DNA of 64,000 nucleotides from Myroides oncorhynchi (GCF_020905415.1 NZ_JAJJMP010000001.1:1933501-1997500); one strand, 5' to 3'. Positions 51,044 to 60,677 are shown, counted from the first letter of the stretch. The notes: generated from the letters alone by a model not told the origin. Numbers and translations are program-made.

Positions 51044-54000
51044 ATGAAAAGTATTAAAATTCGGTTACTAGTAAGTAGCTTGTTATTGCTATGCAATATA
51101 GCTTTAGCGCAACAGATAACGTTGACTGGTGTGGTAAGCGCGGATGATGGATTGTCACTGCCAGGAGTGTCAGTGATTGTTAAAAACTCTACACGAGGGG
51201 TACAAACAGATTTAGATGGGAGGTATTCTATCTATGTTGACGAAGGAGATATACTTCAGTTTGAGTATGTAGGGTTTACTTCTCAAAGTATTAAAATAGG
51301 TAAACAGCATATACTCAATGTGAAATTAAGGAGTGAATCTGAGAACTTAGAAGATATTGTGATTGTAGCTTATGGAGCTCAAAAGCAAAAAGCCGTTGTA
51401 GGTGCTATTAGTCAAGTGAAAAGTGATGTGATAGAAAAGCAGGTAACTACATCTGTGGTGTCTGCTCTTCAGGGTACAGTAGCTGGAGTCAACATTATTA
51501 CTTCTAGTTCTCAACCTGGGGAGAGTCCTACTATAAGAGTGCGTGGTATTGGTTCTATCAATGCTTCTGCTGACCCTCTTATCATTCTAGATGGCGCGCC
51601 ATATTCAGGTGCTATTAATGCTATAAGTGCTGATCAAATAGAAACTATTAATGTACTTAAAGATGCTTCTTCAACTGTATTATATGGATCTAGGGGAGCT
51701 AATGGTGTTATTTTGATAAAGACAAAATCAGGAAAGTTAAATACAGTTCCTAATATAAATATTAAGTTGAGTTCAGGAGTTGCTTTCGACGCAGTAAATA
51801 CACACAAGGTATTAGATACGCGAGGCTATACTGAGTATCTATGGGAAGGACGAAAAAATAACTATCAATATGTGCTAAGTCAAGATGATGCAACAGCTCG
51901 TAAAAATGCATCTGATGGCTTAGTAAGTTATTTTGGGTATAATCCTTTCGGTGTTAGCCAGCCTATAGATTACAATGGTAATTGGACAGTAGAGAGTCCA
52001 TTATTATGGGAGACAGATTGGAAGAAAGAATTGCAACGCAATCAAGCTTTTCGCAATGAATATAGCTTCAATATTGGAGGTGGAGGTGATCGTACATCAT
52101 ATTTTCTATCTGCTAATTATTTAAATCAAGATGGTATGATTAAGACTTCTAACTTTGAACGTACTACAGTTCGTTTGAATATCGAAAGTCAAATTGCGGA
52201 TTGGCTACAAGTAGGGGCTAATACTGCTTATTCAAGTTCTAATCAAAATTATCCTACACAGAGTGGTACGAATCTTTACAGCCCAATGAGTTGGATTTAT
52301 GCTATGCCTAGTGTTTATCCTGTTTATAAAAGAGATCTAAATGGGTATATAGTATATGATGCTGAAGGGAGTGCTATTTATGATTATGGAAATGCTTCTA
52401 GCAAAGACGTAAATAGTGTACGTCCTATTATGAGTGGGGAGAATGCAGCAGGTATTCTATTTAATAATAGTACTATTAATAGAAGGGCAACTACAAGTTG
52501 GAATGGTTTTGCAAAAGTCGATTTAGCGGAAGGACTTTACTTTAGAACGAACTTGTCTTATGAGAAGTATGACTATGATGTGAAAGAGTATAATAACTCT
52601 GTATACGGTCAAGCTTCTAGTGTTAAAGGGCGTGTACGTAGAATAAAAGATAATTCAGAAACATTAAATTTTATCAATACTCTACACTATGATAAAGCTT
52701 TTGGGGAACATCATATTGCAGTAGATGGAATTTTTGAAGCATATACATTTAAGAAAGATTTCTTCAATGCTTCATCTACAGGATATTTGCCAGGTAATAC
52801 CGAAATAGGTAGTGGAACTTCATTAGAAAATATTAATGGATATAATGTAGAAGATAGATTAACAAGCTATTTGGGTAGAGTGAGTTATGATTATTTAAAT
52901 AGATATTTTATAGAAGGATCTTTTAGATCAGATTCTAGTACTCGCTTTGATAAATCAGTTAGAAAAGGAAACTTCTATTCTATTGGTGGTTCATGGATTG
53001 TATCTTCTGAACACTTTCTGGTGGATAGTGATTATATTGATTTATTAAAATTTAGAGCCTCATATGGAGAGTTAGGAAATAATAAAATTGAAGGAAAGTA
53101 TTTTCCTTATTTGCGATTGTTTGAAACAGGATATAATCAATTAGATAACCCAGGAGTCATCTTAGGGGATTTGACAGATCCATTCTTAACATGGGAAAAG
53201 ACAGCATCGTTTAATGTAGGAGTTGATTATAGTTTATTTAATAATAGAATTGAAGGATCAGTAGACTACTATAAAAAACGATCTATTGACTTATTATTTG
53301 CTATTCCACAAGCACCATCTACTGGGAACTTAGAGATATTATCTAATGCAGGGACAATAGAAAATTATGGGCTAGAAGTTAGTTTGACTTCTCATAATAT
53401 TCGATCAAGTGATTGGAAATGGGATACGTCTTTAAACTTTTCTATTGATAGAAATAAAATAAAATCATTAACACAAGATAGTTTTATAAGTGGGTTAAAC
53501 AGATGGACAGAAGGGCGCTCTCTATATGATTTTTACCTTAGAGAATGGGCAGGTGTAGATCCTAATGATGGATATGGAATGTGGTATAAAGATGTACTAG
53601 ATACAAATGGAAACATAACAGGTAGGGAAACAACAAAAGATTATGATGAGGCAACACGATATTATAATAAGTCTGCTTTGCCCAAATTAGTAGGAGGGTT
53701 TAATACTAGCCTTTTATATAAAAATCTTGATTTTAGTGCTTTCTTTAATTTTAGTTTAGGAGGGTATATTTATGATAATGATTATGCTAGCTTAATAGGA
53801 GGTATTTCTAAAGGATACCAAAGTTCTCCGGACTTAATAGACCGTTGGCAGAAACCAGGAGACATAACTAATATTCCTGTGATTCTTAACTCAACAAATA
53901 ACTTTGCTGCTAGCTCTTCAAGATTCTTATATAAAAATGATTATTTAAGATTAAAAGCTTTGACTGTAGGTTATACTTTACCAATAGAAAGCTTAGGGAA

Positions 54001-54160
54001 ATTTAAGTTAAAACAAGCAAGAGTTTATTTGCAAGGAGAAAATTTATTGACATTTCAATCACATAAAGGTATAGATCCTGAACAAGCTATTAATGGAATA
54101 ACTAATTATAGAGTGCCATTATCAGCAACTATATCTGTTGGGTTAAATATTAATTTTTAA
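51044..54160 (+). CDS. SusC/RagA family TonB-linked outer-membrane transporter
   Basis: This 1038-aa barrel imports a bound nutrient with TonB energy, together with its SusD lid. The signal peptide (about residues 1-23, ending ALAQQ) is followed by a CarboxypepD_reg-like domain (about 25-105, GVSVIVKNSTRGVQTDLDGRY), the plug with SVVSALQGTVAGVNI and IRVRGIGSINASADPLIILD, and a 22-strand barrel ending in VGLNINF. I chose the start at 51044 (MKSIKIRL); an earlier Met at 51011 would overlap the hairpin. The substrate is unknown. Confidence 0.95.
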   Translation: MKSIKIRLLVSSLLLLCNIALAQQITLTGVVSADDGLSLPGVSVIVKNSTRGVQTDLDGRYSIYVDEGDILQFEYVGFTSQSIKIGKQHILNVKLRSESENLEDIVIVAYGAQKQKAVVGAISQVKSDVIEKQVTTSVVSALQGTVAGVNIITSSSQPGESPTIRVRGIGSINASADPLIILDGAPYSGAINAISADQIETINVLKDASSTVLYGSRGANGVILIKTKSGKLNTVPNINIKLSSGVAFDAVNTHKVLDTRGYTEYLWEGRKNNYQYVLSQDDATARKNASDGLVSYFGYNPFGVSQPIDYNGNWTVESPLLWETDWKKELQRNQAFRNEYSFNIGGGGDRTSYFLSANYLNQDGMIKTSNFERTTVRLNIESQIADWLQVGANTAYSSSNQNYPTQSGTNLYSPMSWIYAMPSVYPVYKRDLNGYIVYDAEGSAIYDYGNASSKDVNSVRPIMSGENAAGILFNNSTINRRATTSWNGFAKVDLAEGLYFRTNLSYEKYDYDVKEYNNSVYGQASSVKGRVRRIKDNSETLNFINTLHYDKAFGEHHIAVDGIFEAYTFKKDFFNASSTGYLPGNTEIGSGTSLENINGYNVEDRLTSYLGRVSYDYLNRYFIEGSFRSDSSTRFDKSVRKGNFYSIGGSWIVSSEHFLVDSDYIDLLKFRASYGELGNNKIEGKYFPYLRLFETGYNQLDNPGVILGDLTDPFLTWEKTASFNVGVDYSLFNNRIEGSVDYYKKRSIDLLFAIPQAPSTGNLEILSNAGTIENYGLEVSLTSHNIRSSDWKWDTSLNFSIDRNKIKSLTQDSFISGLNRWTEGRSLYDFYLREWAGVDPNDGYGMWYKDVLDTNGNITGRETTKDYDEATRYYNKSALPKLVGGFNTSLLYKNLDFSAFFNFSLGGYIYDNDYASLIGGISKGYQSSPDLIDRWQKPGDITNIPVILNSTNNFAASSSRFLYKNDYLRLKALTVGYTLPIESLGKFKLKQARVYLQGENLLTFQSHKGIDPEQAINGITNYRVPLSATISVGLNINF

Positions 54161-54171
54161 AATGATTTAAA

Positions 54172-55563
54172 GTGATAAAAAAAATAATAAAAGGAATAGC
54201 ATTAGTGTTATTGTTAAGTATAGTTACAAGTTGTTCATCAGATTTCTTAGATGACCCAAAACCCAAAGATAGTATTTCGCCAGAAATAGTGTTTGGTAGT
54301 AAAGAAGGAGCTACTTCATTCTTGTCCGGTATATTAAGACTGCAGAGAATGTCATTAATTAATGATGAAGCATCTGGAATTCATAGCATGCTGTTTGCTC
54401 GTAGTGTAAAGGGAGCAGATTTAATTCAAAAACAAATATGGTTTGGAGATGATTATGACTATCAAGTGTATTTGAGTACAGGTACAAGGTCAGTATTCTC
54501 ATGGAGATTACCGTATAAAATAATAGATCAAGTCAATAATTTTATTCAGGGGATAGAGGAGAGTACTAAGATTGATAAAGAAGATAAGAATGAATTAATT
54601 GGACAGGCTTTAGCCTTGAGAGGATATTATTATTTTCAGTTAGCTATAGAGTTTGGTGATGCCTATGCGTCAAATCAGAATAATGAGTTTCCACCTATAT
54701 ATATCAAATCAAGTTCTACACCGAATCCTTTCTCTACGAAGGAAGAGTTTTTTAATAGAATAATAACGGATTTAGAAGAAGCATCTTCTCTATTAGGAAG
54801 CAATAGAATAAATAAATCATATATTAATAAAGCAGTGGCACAAGCCTTTTTAGCACAAGTATATCAGTATATGGGAAAGTGGGATTTAGCTAAGAAAAAT
54901 GCAAACGAAGCATACGGTGGAGATATACGTAAAGTGCTAAATGCAGAAGATTATACTAAGGGATTCGACTCTATGAATGCTGTAGAATGGTTATGGGCAT
55001 TACCTCAAAGTGCTGATCAAACCGTATATTATCGTTCTCATCCACATGCAATGATGGATCACGTGGCGGTAGCTTATCATGGTACATTTATCAATGATGA
55101 TTTTGTGAAGCAATTTAGCAAGACAGATGTACGTAACCTATTTACTAATTTCTATGAGAAGCCATCTGGGGATTGGCAAGAGTATGTGACGTCTAAGTTT
55201 AAGTTTACATTTGAAGCTGATTTACCTATGATAAGATATGTAGAGTTAGTATTAATAGAAGCAGAAGCAGAATACCACTTAAAAAATGAAAGGAAATCGA
55301 AAGAAATATTAGATGCTATTCGTTTTGATAGAGATAGAGAAGCTAAAAATACTAATGTCACAGGGACAGAATTATTGGAAGTTATTCTATTAGAAAGACG
55401 AAAAGAATTATATGGAGAATGTGGAGTAGAGTGGTTTGATGCTAAGCGGTTATTGAGAGGAATAAGTCGTACTGGTAATCACCGAACAAGAATATCATTA
55501 CCTGCACAAGATAAACGTTTCCAGTTAATAATTCCTCAAGAGGAGTTGGATTCAAGAAAGTAA
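54172..55563 (+). CDS. SusD/RagB family nutrient-binding lipoprotein
   Basis: This is the surface lipoprotein lid of the SusC transporter, 463 aa. It starts with GTG at 54172 (an ATG ten bases earlier runs into a stop at once). The lipobox is VTSC with Cys21, followed by SSDFLDDPKPKDSIS, the usual SusD beginning. Tetratricopeptide-like helices include LIGQALALRGYYYFQLAIEFGD and VAQAFLAQVYQYMGKWDLAKK. The C-terminal part ends with FDAKRLLRGISRTGNHRTRI-type and FQLIIPQEELDSRK segments. No adjacent hydrolase or other enzyme indicates the substrate. Confidence 0.93.
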   Translation: MIKKIIKGIALVLLLSIVTSCSSDFLDDPKPKDSISPEIVFGSKEGATSFLSGILRLQRMSLINDEASGIHSMLFARSVKGADLIQKQIWFGDDYDYQVYLSTGTRSVFSWRLPYKIIDQVNNFIQGIEESTKIDKEDKNELIGQALALRGYYYFQLAIEFGDAYASNQNNEFPPIYIKSSSTPNPFSTKEEFFNRIITDLEEASSLLGSNRINKSYINKAVAQAFLAQVYQYMGKWDLAKKNANEAYGGDIRKVLNAEDYTKGFDSMNAVEWLWALPQSADQTVYYRSHPHAMMDHVAVAYHGTFINDDFVKQFSKTDVRNLFTNFYEKPSGDWQEYVTSKFKFTFEADLPMIRYVELVLIEAEAEYHLKNERKSKEILDAIRFDRDREAKNTNVTGTELLEVILLERRKELYGECGVEWFDAKRLLRGISRTGNHRTRISLPAQDKRFQLIIPQEELDSRK

Positions 55564-55610
55564 GCTAATAAATCCTCTATTTAGGTATTTTGTTTGTTGT
55601 TTTAGTTAGC

Positions 55611-55643
55611 AAAAAGGAGCTGTCTCAATTGGCAGCTCCTTTT
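55611..55643 (+). terminator. Terminator of the SusC/SusD unit
   Basis: An 11-bp stem, AAAAGGAGCTG / CAGCTCCTTTT (55612-55622 with 55633-55643), lies about 50 bases after susD. Confidence 0.83.
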
Positions 55644-55733
55644 ATTTCTTCTCTATGTCCCGTAAGAGTGTAATTATTTAGTAAATACTAAAAGTATAGA
55701 AATAAGAGGGCGTATATTAATGAACATATAAAA

Positions 55734-55758
55734 AAAACACCTTATCATAAGGTGTTTT
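55734..55758 (-). terminator. Terminator after gldA
   Basis: An 11-bp stem (55734-55744 with 55748-55758) has a 3-nt loop, with an A run on its left giving U on the minus strand. It sits directly at the gldA stop. Confidence 0.8.
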
Positions 55759-55761
55759 CAT

Positions 55762-56658
55762 TTATTGTGTAATCTCTCTAAAGAGACTTTCGAGGTTCTT
55801 GTTTTTGACCTGCATAGATAGAGTTTTTAATCCATTCTCTTGAGCGAAGTCATATACTGTAGGTCTGTAATCCTTATCTATAGGGAAAATTAGTTCCCAC
55901 TGTGTATCGTGTATGTGATTAGCACGGATAAGATTAGGTATTCTATCGATGAACTGTATTTCAATTTTAAAGTCAAATTCTACAGCTATTACTTGTTCGT
56001 TTTGATTCTCTAACATGCTAGATAGCATTTGGTCTGCTACTATCTGCCCTTGTTTGATGATAATCACACGGTCACAAATAGCCTCTACTTCTTGCATAAT
56101 ATGTGTAGACAGGAATACTGTTTTATCCTTACCAATGTTTTTGATAAGTTCTCTGATCTCTACTAATTGATTAGGGTCAAGACCAGTTGTTGGTTCATCT
56201 AAGATTAATACTTCAGGATCGTGTAGTAAAGCAGTAGCTAGCCCTACACGTTGTCTATATCCTTTAGATAGTTCACCTATACGTTTATGTGCTTCAGGGG
56301 TTAGCCCTGTAAGGTTGATTACTTCGTCTATTCTACTTTTAGCTACTTTATATATATCAGCGTTAAACTGTAGATATTCTCTTACATACATCTCTAGATA
56401 TAGCGGATTGTGCTCAGGTAGATAACCTATTGATCGCTGTACATTGCGTTGTTCTGTCTCTACATTAAAGTCATTGACATAAGCCTGTCCTTCATCACTG
56501 TGGATATAGGTAGTCAGTATCTTCATTAGCGTAGATTTACCCGCTCCATTAGGACCTAAGAAACCGGCTATTTGCCCTTTAGGGATAGAGAAATTAATAC
56601 TGTCTAAGGCTTTTTGTTCGCCATAGAACTTACTGATATTTTTGACCTGTAGTGACAT
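55762..56658 (-). CDS. gldA: ABC transporter ATPase GldA-type
   Basis: This is a 298-aa ABC ATPase close to GldA, which is needed for gliding in Flavobacterium together with GldF and GldG. Walker A is GPNGAGKST (36-44), the signature is LSKGYRQRVGLATALL, Walker B is VLILDEPTTGLDP, and the switch His is in STHIMQE. The C-terminal 80 residues form an extra domain, as in GldA. Permeases GldF/GldG are not adjacent, so the name rests on resemblance. A TACTTTTG box lies at 56716-56723. Confidence 0.85.
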   Translation of the reverse strand: MSLQVKNISKFYGEQKALDSINFSIPKGQIAGFLGPNGAGKSTLMKILTTYIHSDEGQAYVNDFNVETEQRNVQRSIGYLPEHNPLYLEMYVREYLQFNADIYKVAKSRIDEVINLTGLTPEAHKRIGELSKGYRQRVGLATALLHDPEVLILDEPTTGLDPNQLVEIRELIKNIGKDKTVFLSTHIMQEVEAICDRVIIIKQGQIVADQMLSSMLENQNEQVIAVEFDFKIEIQFIDRIPNLIRANHIHDTQWELIFPIDKDYRPTVYDFAQENGLKTLSMQVKNKNLESLFREITQ

Positions 56659-56715
56659 TGTTCTAATTTAAGTGATAGTTTGACCTAACGCAATTACTAG
56701 TTAGTTTAGGAGTAA

Positions 56716-56723
56716 CAAAAGTA
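56716..56723 (-). promoter_or_regulatory. -7 box of gldA
   Basis: TACTTTTG on the minus strand, 57 bases before the gldA start. Confidence 0.4.
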
Positions 56724-56769
56724 ACTGTTTTTAGGTAATAGATTAACGGTTCTGCTCTAACAATATTGT

Positions 56770-57159
56770 TTAATGCGAATATCCAAAAGATACACTGAAT
56801 ACAATAATACTTACTACGATTAGTGTAATGAATACATACAGCCAGTCTTTCTCTAAGAAAAAAGAGAGTAATGATAAAAATATACGTAGTACAGGAGTTA
56901 AGAATAATAAAAGGATGCCAAAGAATATAATAGACTCTCCGTTGCCTTGACCAACACCTGCGAAGATGTTTTTTATCACTGTGAGAATATTGTCATCTTT
57001 CTCTATAAAGTTAGTGAAGTGCACTTCATCATTAGCGTGAGTAGAGAATAGAACTACGCCCCCTATACCTGCTACGGTAAGCGCTGTCCATACTCCATAT
57101 CGAAGAACATTACCAATTATAGATTGTAAATCTGTATCTGAAAATTTAGTTGTCCTCAT
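56770..57159 (-). CDS. DUF1634 membrane protein
   Basis: This is a 129-aa protein with three hydrophobic segments (about residues 20-40, 75-97 and 105-127). DUF1634 proteins are regularly encoded beside TauE/SafE-type exporters, as here, where the gene starts 4 bases after the exporter stop. They are thought to be auxiliary parts of that transporter; this is known by association, not from biochemistry I can cite. Confidence 0.87.
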   Translation of the reverse strand: MRTTKFSDTDLQSIIGNVLRYGVWTALTVAGIGGVVLFSTHANDEVHFTNFIEKDDNILTVIKNIFAGVGQGNGESIIFFGILLLFLTPVLRIFLSLLSFFLEKDWLYVFITLIVVSIIVFSVSFGYSH

Positions 57160-57163
57160 AATC

Positions 57164-58006
57164 TTAAATATTACCCATTACACCGTTAAAAATCATATTA
57201 ATCGCTAAAGCTAAAATTAGAAAAGCGAAGAATACCTTAAGTTTTTTAGGATTTGCCTTTAGAAGAACTTTAGCTCCTACCATAGCACCTACTAATACAC
57301 CTACGATAACAGGCATACAGATAGAGGGTTCAATATATCCCTTTTGAATATAGATAACAGAACTGGCAATAGCTGTTACCCCCATCATGAAATTACTTGT
57401 AGTAGTAGATACTTTAAAAGGAATCTTCATAATAGAATCCATGGCAATCACTTTAAAAGCTCCTGATCCTATGCCTAATAGTCCTGACATCATCCCAGCT
57501 AGTCCCATCATACTAAAACCTCCGATGACATTAGTCATTCCGTATTTTACAGTTTCTCCTTGAGGAGTAGGATAAGTACTTACAAGTTTTAGTTTTTTAG
57601 CTAGCGTACTTGATTCATCAGGGGTAACTAAGTGGTCTTCTTTTTTGCGAAGTGAATTAATAGAAGAGAAAGTAAGGGTCAGTCCAAAGATAATTGCTAG
57701 TACAGAAGTATTAGCATTGGTAGAAATAATAGCACCAATCACAGCACCAGCAGTAGTAGCTATTTCTAAAAACATTCCTAAACGCATATTGGTTATTCCC
57801 TCTTTTACATAAGCTGATGCTGATCCTGATGAGGTAGCTATTACAGCAACTAAGGCAGTACCGATAGCATAATGCATATCTACACCTAAGAATACAGATA
57901 ACAAAGGAATGATGATTATACCACCTCCTAGTCCCGATAATGAGCCTACAAAGCCTGCTGCAAATGCTCCTAAAAACATGATCAGCGTGAAAGTTAATAA
58001 CGTCAT
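57164..58006 (-). CDS. TauE/SafE family sulfite/sulfur-compound exporter
   Basis: This is a 280-aa inner-membrane permease with about eight helices in two homologous halves, each with a glycine-rich motif: FVGSLSGLGGGIIIIPLL (about 19-36) and MSGLLGIGSGAFKVIAM (about 167-183). The family exports or imports sulfite, sulfoacetate and related anions; the substrate here is not known. It forms a two-gene unit with DUF1634. Confidence 0.9.
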   Translation of the reverse strand: MTLLTFTLIMFLGAFAAGFVGSLSGLGGGIIIIPLLSVFLGVDMHYAIGTALVAVIATSSGSASAYVKEGITNMRLGMFLEIATTAGAVIGAIISTNANTSVLAIIFGLTLTFSSINSLRKKEDHLVTPDESSTLAKKLKLVSTYPTPQGETVKYGMTNVIGGFSMMGLAGMMSGLLGIGSGAFKVIAMDSIMKIPFKVSTTTSNFMMGVTAIASSVIYIQKGYIEPSICMPVIVGVLVGAMVGAKVLLKANPKKLKVFFAFLILALAINMIFNGVMGNI

Positions 58007-58190
58007 TTTTATATTATTTTGTTCTTAAGTGGTTAAAAGTAATTATTTATTGAACAATTTACTTATAGATGGTCAATTTTATGTTTAAAAATAATATATT
58101 TATAATCTTGTTTTGACAGATTTAGTCTACAATAGGACTGATGTCGTAAAAAAACGTAATAATATGTAAATACAAATTAATAATTAACCA

Positions 58191-59273
58191 ATGGAAAAAC
58201 TAAACATTAACAAGGATTGGTTGTCTTTATTTCAAGGACAAAATCCTGCTATAATTGCAGGGCCTTGTAGTGCGGAAACGCCAGAGCAAGTAATGAGAAT
58301 CGCTAAGTCACTGCCAAAAGAAGTTAAAGTCTATCGCGCAGGGATTTGGAAGCCTCGTACTCGTCCAGGTGGATTCGAAGGAGTAGGTGCCATTGGATTG
58401 AAATGGTTACAACAAGTTAAAGCAGAAACAGGCATGTTAATTGCTACTGAAGTTGCAACCGCAGAACACGTACAATTGTGCTTAGAGCACGATATTGACA
58501 TCTTATGGATTGGGGCACGTACCGCTGTGAATCCGTTTGCTGTTCAAGAAATTGCAGATGTACTTAAAGGTACTGATAAAGTTGTTTTGTTAAAGAATCC
58601 AGTGAATCCGGACTTATCTTTATGGATGGGTGGAGTAGAGAGACTTGCAGAAGCAGGTATTACTAAATTAGGAGTTATTCACAGAGGGTTTAGTACTTAT
58701 GAGAAAACAAAGTATCGCAATATTCCTGAGTGGCAAATTCCAATAGATTTAAAATTACACTTACCGAATATTCCGATCTTCTGTGATCCTTCACATATCA
58801 CAGGGAATAGAGACAAAATATTAGGTGTATCTCAGCAGGCATTAGACCTTAATTATGAAGGGCTTATGATAGAGACACACTGTGATCCAGATAATGCTTG
58901 GAGTGATGCTGCACAGCAAGTAACACCTGATCAATTAGGAGATATTATCTCTAAACTTAGAGTGAGAAATGTAACTGATGAGACAGAAGAGTTCTTACAA
59001 CAAATACAAGCTCACCGTATCCAAATAGATGATATGGATAGCAAGTTGTTAGATTTGTTGAGAAAGCGTATGTTGATTTCAGATTCAATTGGTAAGTTGA
59101 AAAGAGATAAGAACGTTGCTGTATTCCAACAAGATCGTTGGACTAAGATTCTTGAGAAAATGCAAGAGGAAGGTAAACACATCGGATTTACTGAAGAGTT
59201 TATCACAGCTATCTATACAGCTATTCACCAAGAGAGTATCTATAGACAAGATAAGATTATCAATAAAGAATAG
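58191..59273 (+). CDS. Bifunctional DAHP synthase / chorismate mutase
   Basis: This protein makes DAHP, the first intermediate of the shikimate pathway, and converts chorismate to prephenate. The N-terminal class I-beta-like aldolase barrel (about residues 10-255) has AGPCSAE, YRAGIWKPRTRPGGFEG and FCDPSHITGNRD. The C-terminal chorismate mutase of the AroQ type (about 265-345) has HRIQIDDMDSKLLDLLRKRM. This order of fusion is typical of Bacteroidota, and the mutase domain can serve as a feedback sensor for the synthase. It is monocistronic. Confidence 0.95.
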   Translation: MEKLNINKDWLSLFQGQNPAIIAGPCSAETPEQVMRIAKSLPKEVKVYRAGIWKPRTRPGGFEGVGAIGLKWLQQVKAETGMLIATEVATAEHVQLCLEHDIDILWIGARTAVNPFAVQEIADVLKGTDKVVLLKNPVNPDLSLWMGGVERLAEAGITKLGVIHRGFSTYEKTKYRNIPEWQIPIDLKLHLPNIPIFCDPSHITGNRDKILGVSQQALDLNYEGLMIETHCDPDNAWSDAAQQVTPDQLGDIISKLRVRNVTDETEEFLQQIQAHRIQIDDMDSKLLDLLRKRMLISDSIGKLKRDKNVAVFQQDRWTKILEKMQEEGKHIGFTEEFITAIYTAIHQESIYRQDKIINKE

Positions 59274-59294
59274 TTGTTAATCTAAAGTATATTG

Positions 59295-59327
59295 AAAAGC
59301 TTCTACTACGGTAGGAGCTTTTTTTGT
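59295..59327 (+). terminator. Terminator after the DAHP synthase gene
   Basis: A 12-bp stem (59295-59306 with 59311-59322, one G-T pair) is followed by a T run. Confidence 0.83.
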
Positions 59328-59397
59328 TTAGTAATCGGTTTCAGTTGATTGCTTGTAGTCTACAGTTCCCCGTTTCCTATTTCTCGTTCCCTTATTA

Positions 59398-59553
59398 AAC
59401 CCAGAATCAGCAATAGCCAAATATTACAAAGTAATTCTACTTTATAGTTCTTTCATTAGCTCTATAACCATACTATAGTATGCTGAAATCACTAATTCAG
59501 GCCTATCTTGTATAATTGCTTTTCGTTTATCTGTCTATCGCTGATTCTGGGTT
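59398..59553. repeat. 156-bp structured repeat, copy B (MITE-like)
   Basis: The terminal inverted repeats are 59398-59416 (AACCCAGAATCAGCAATAG) and the complement of 59535-59553, matching at 18 of 19 positions. In the centre CATACTATAGTATG is a perfect 14-bp palindrome. It aligns without gaps to 6194-6349. It has no coding capacity. Its right end supplies the codons of a spurious N-terminal extension to rsgA. Confidence 0.8.
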
Positions 59554-59602
59554 AAAACAAAGAATTGTATTCATTCCTTTTTTAGGTACATATATTTTGA
59601 AG

Positions 59603-59610
59603 TATATTTG
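59603..59610 (+). promoter_or_regulatory. -7 box at the rsgA start
   Basis: TATATTTG ends only 4 bases before the rsgA ATG (59615). If used, the mRNA would begin at or near the start codon (leaderless). No -33 TTG is seen at the right distance. Confidence 0.4.
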
Positions 59611-59614
59611 TCGT

Positions 59615-60580
59615 ATGAATGGAATAGTTTACAAATCAACAGGTAGTTGGTACTCAGTGAAAGGTGAAGACGATGTGTTTTATGACTGTCGAATCAAAGG
59701 TAAGTTTAGATTAAAAGGTATTAAAAGTACTAATCCACTTGCTGTAGGTGATCACGTTCGCTTTGAACTAGAGACTACAAATGATGTTACTACGGGTGTT
59801 ATTAACGAGATAGTACCTCGTAAAAACTATATTGTTCGTAAGTCTGTAAACTTATCTAAGCAGGTACATATTCTTGCTTCTAATATTGATACCTTATTTT
59901 TAATTGTAACTATAAATAACCCAGTTACTACTACGAGTTTTATAGATCGTTTTTTAGTGACTGCGGAGGCATACGGAATTACTACTGTATTAGTGTTTAA
60001 TAAGGTAGATACTTATTCAGAGGATGCCTTAGATGAACAGTTGTATATGCAGTATATCTATTCTCAAATTGGATATGAGTGTTTAAGAGTGTCAGCACTG
60101 ACAGGTAAAGGATTAGATGCTATCAAAGAGCGCATGACAGGTAAAGTATCTACATTCACAGGTCACTCAGGAGTTGGGAAGTCAACGCTTATCAATGCTA
60201 TCGAACCAGGACTACATTTAAAGACTGCTCAGATATCAGAACAACATCAGCAAGGACAACATACTACTACTTTTGCGGAGATGTATGACTTGTCTTTTGA
60301 TGCACAGATTATCGACACACCAGGAGTTAGAGGATTTGGGGTAGTGGATATGGCACCAACTGAAGTAGGAGATTATTTCCCTGAGTTTTTCGCATTAAAG
60401 GATCAGTGCAAATTTAATAACTGTCTTCATCGTGAAGAACCTCACTGTGCAGTGAAGGATGCTTTAGATAAAGATGAATTAGCATGGTCTCGCTATAAAA
60501 CGTATATTCAAATCTTAGATGGAGACGAAGAACACTACCGAACAGATATATATAAAGATGGAAAGAACCAAGACGAATAG
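59615..60580 (+). CDS. rsgA: Ribosome small-subunit-dependent GTPase A
   Basis: RsgA is a circularly permuted GTPase that checks late 30S subunit assembly. An OB-fold (about residues 1-75) precedes the GTPase domain, whose motifs occur in permuted order: FNKVD (G4), GHSGVGKST (G1), the switch region with HTTTFAEMY, and DTPGVRGFG (G3). The C-terminal zinc knuckle is CKFNNCLHREEPHC. I chose the start at 59615 (MNGIVYKSTGSW, 321 aa). A frame from 59516 adds 33 residues encoded partly by the upstream repeat. Confidence 0.95.
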   Translation: MNGIVYKSTGSWYSVKGEDDVFYDCRIKGKFRLKGIKSTNPLAVGDHVRFELETTNDVTTGVINEIVPRKNYIVRKSVNLSKQVHILASNIDTLFLIVTINNPVTTTSFIDRFLVTAEAYGITTVLVFNKVDTYSEDALDEQLYMQYIYSQIGYECLRVSALTGKGLDAIKERMTGKVSTFTGHSGVGKSTLINAIEPGLHLKTAQISEQHQQGQHTTTFAEMYDLSFDAQIIDTPGVRGFGVVDMAPTEVGDYFPEFFALKDQCKFNNCLHREEPHCAVKDALDKDELAWSRYKTYIQILDGDEEHYRTDIYKDGKNQDE

Positions 60581-60594
60581 TCTTGGTTTTTTTA
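60566..60594 (+). terminator. Terminator overlapping the rsgA stop
   Basis: A 9-bp stem, AACCAAGAC / GTCTTGGTT (60566-60574 with 60580-60588), is followed by T residues; the rsgA TAG lies in the loop. Confidence 0.8.
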
Positions 60595-60677
60595 TGTTTA
60601 TAATATTTCAATTTTATATTTTATTAAGTTTTTTTTAACTTAAATTAGTAACTTAAATTTACTAACGAATTATTGTA

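Noticed and set aside
58114-58134. TTGACA/TACAAT sigma-70-like promoter before the DAHP synthase gene
   Set aside because: The spacing is about 9 nt, far too short, and this phylum uses a different consensus.
59516-59614. 33-residue N-terminal extension of RsgA
   Set aside because: It is encoded partly by the end of the 156-bp repeat and lies upstream of the -7 box. The conserved family start is MNGIVYKSTG at 59615.
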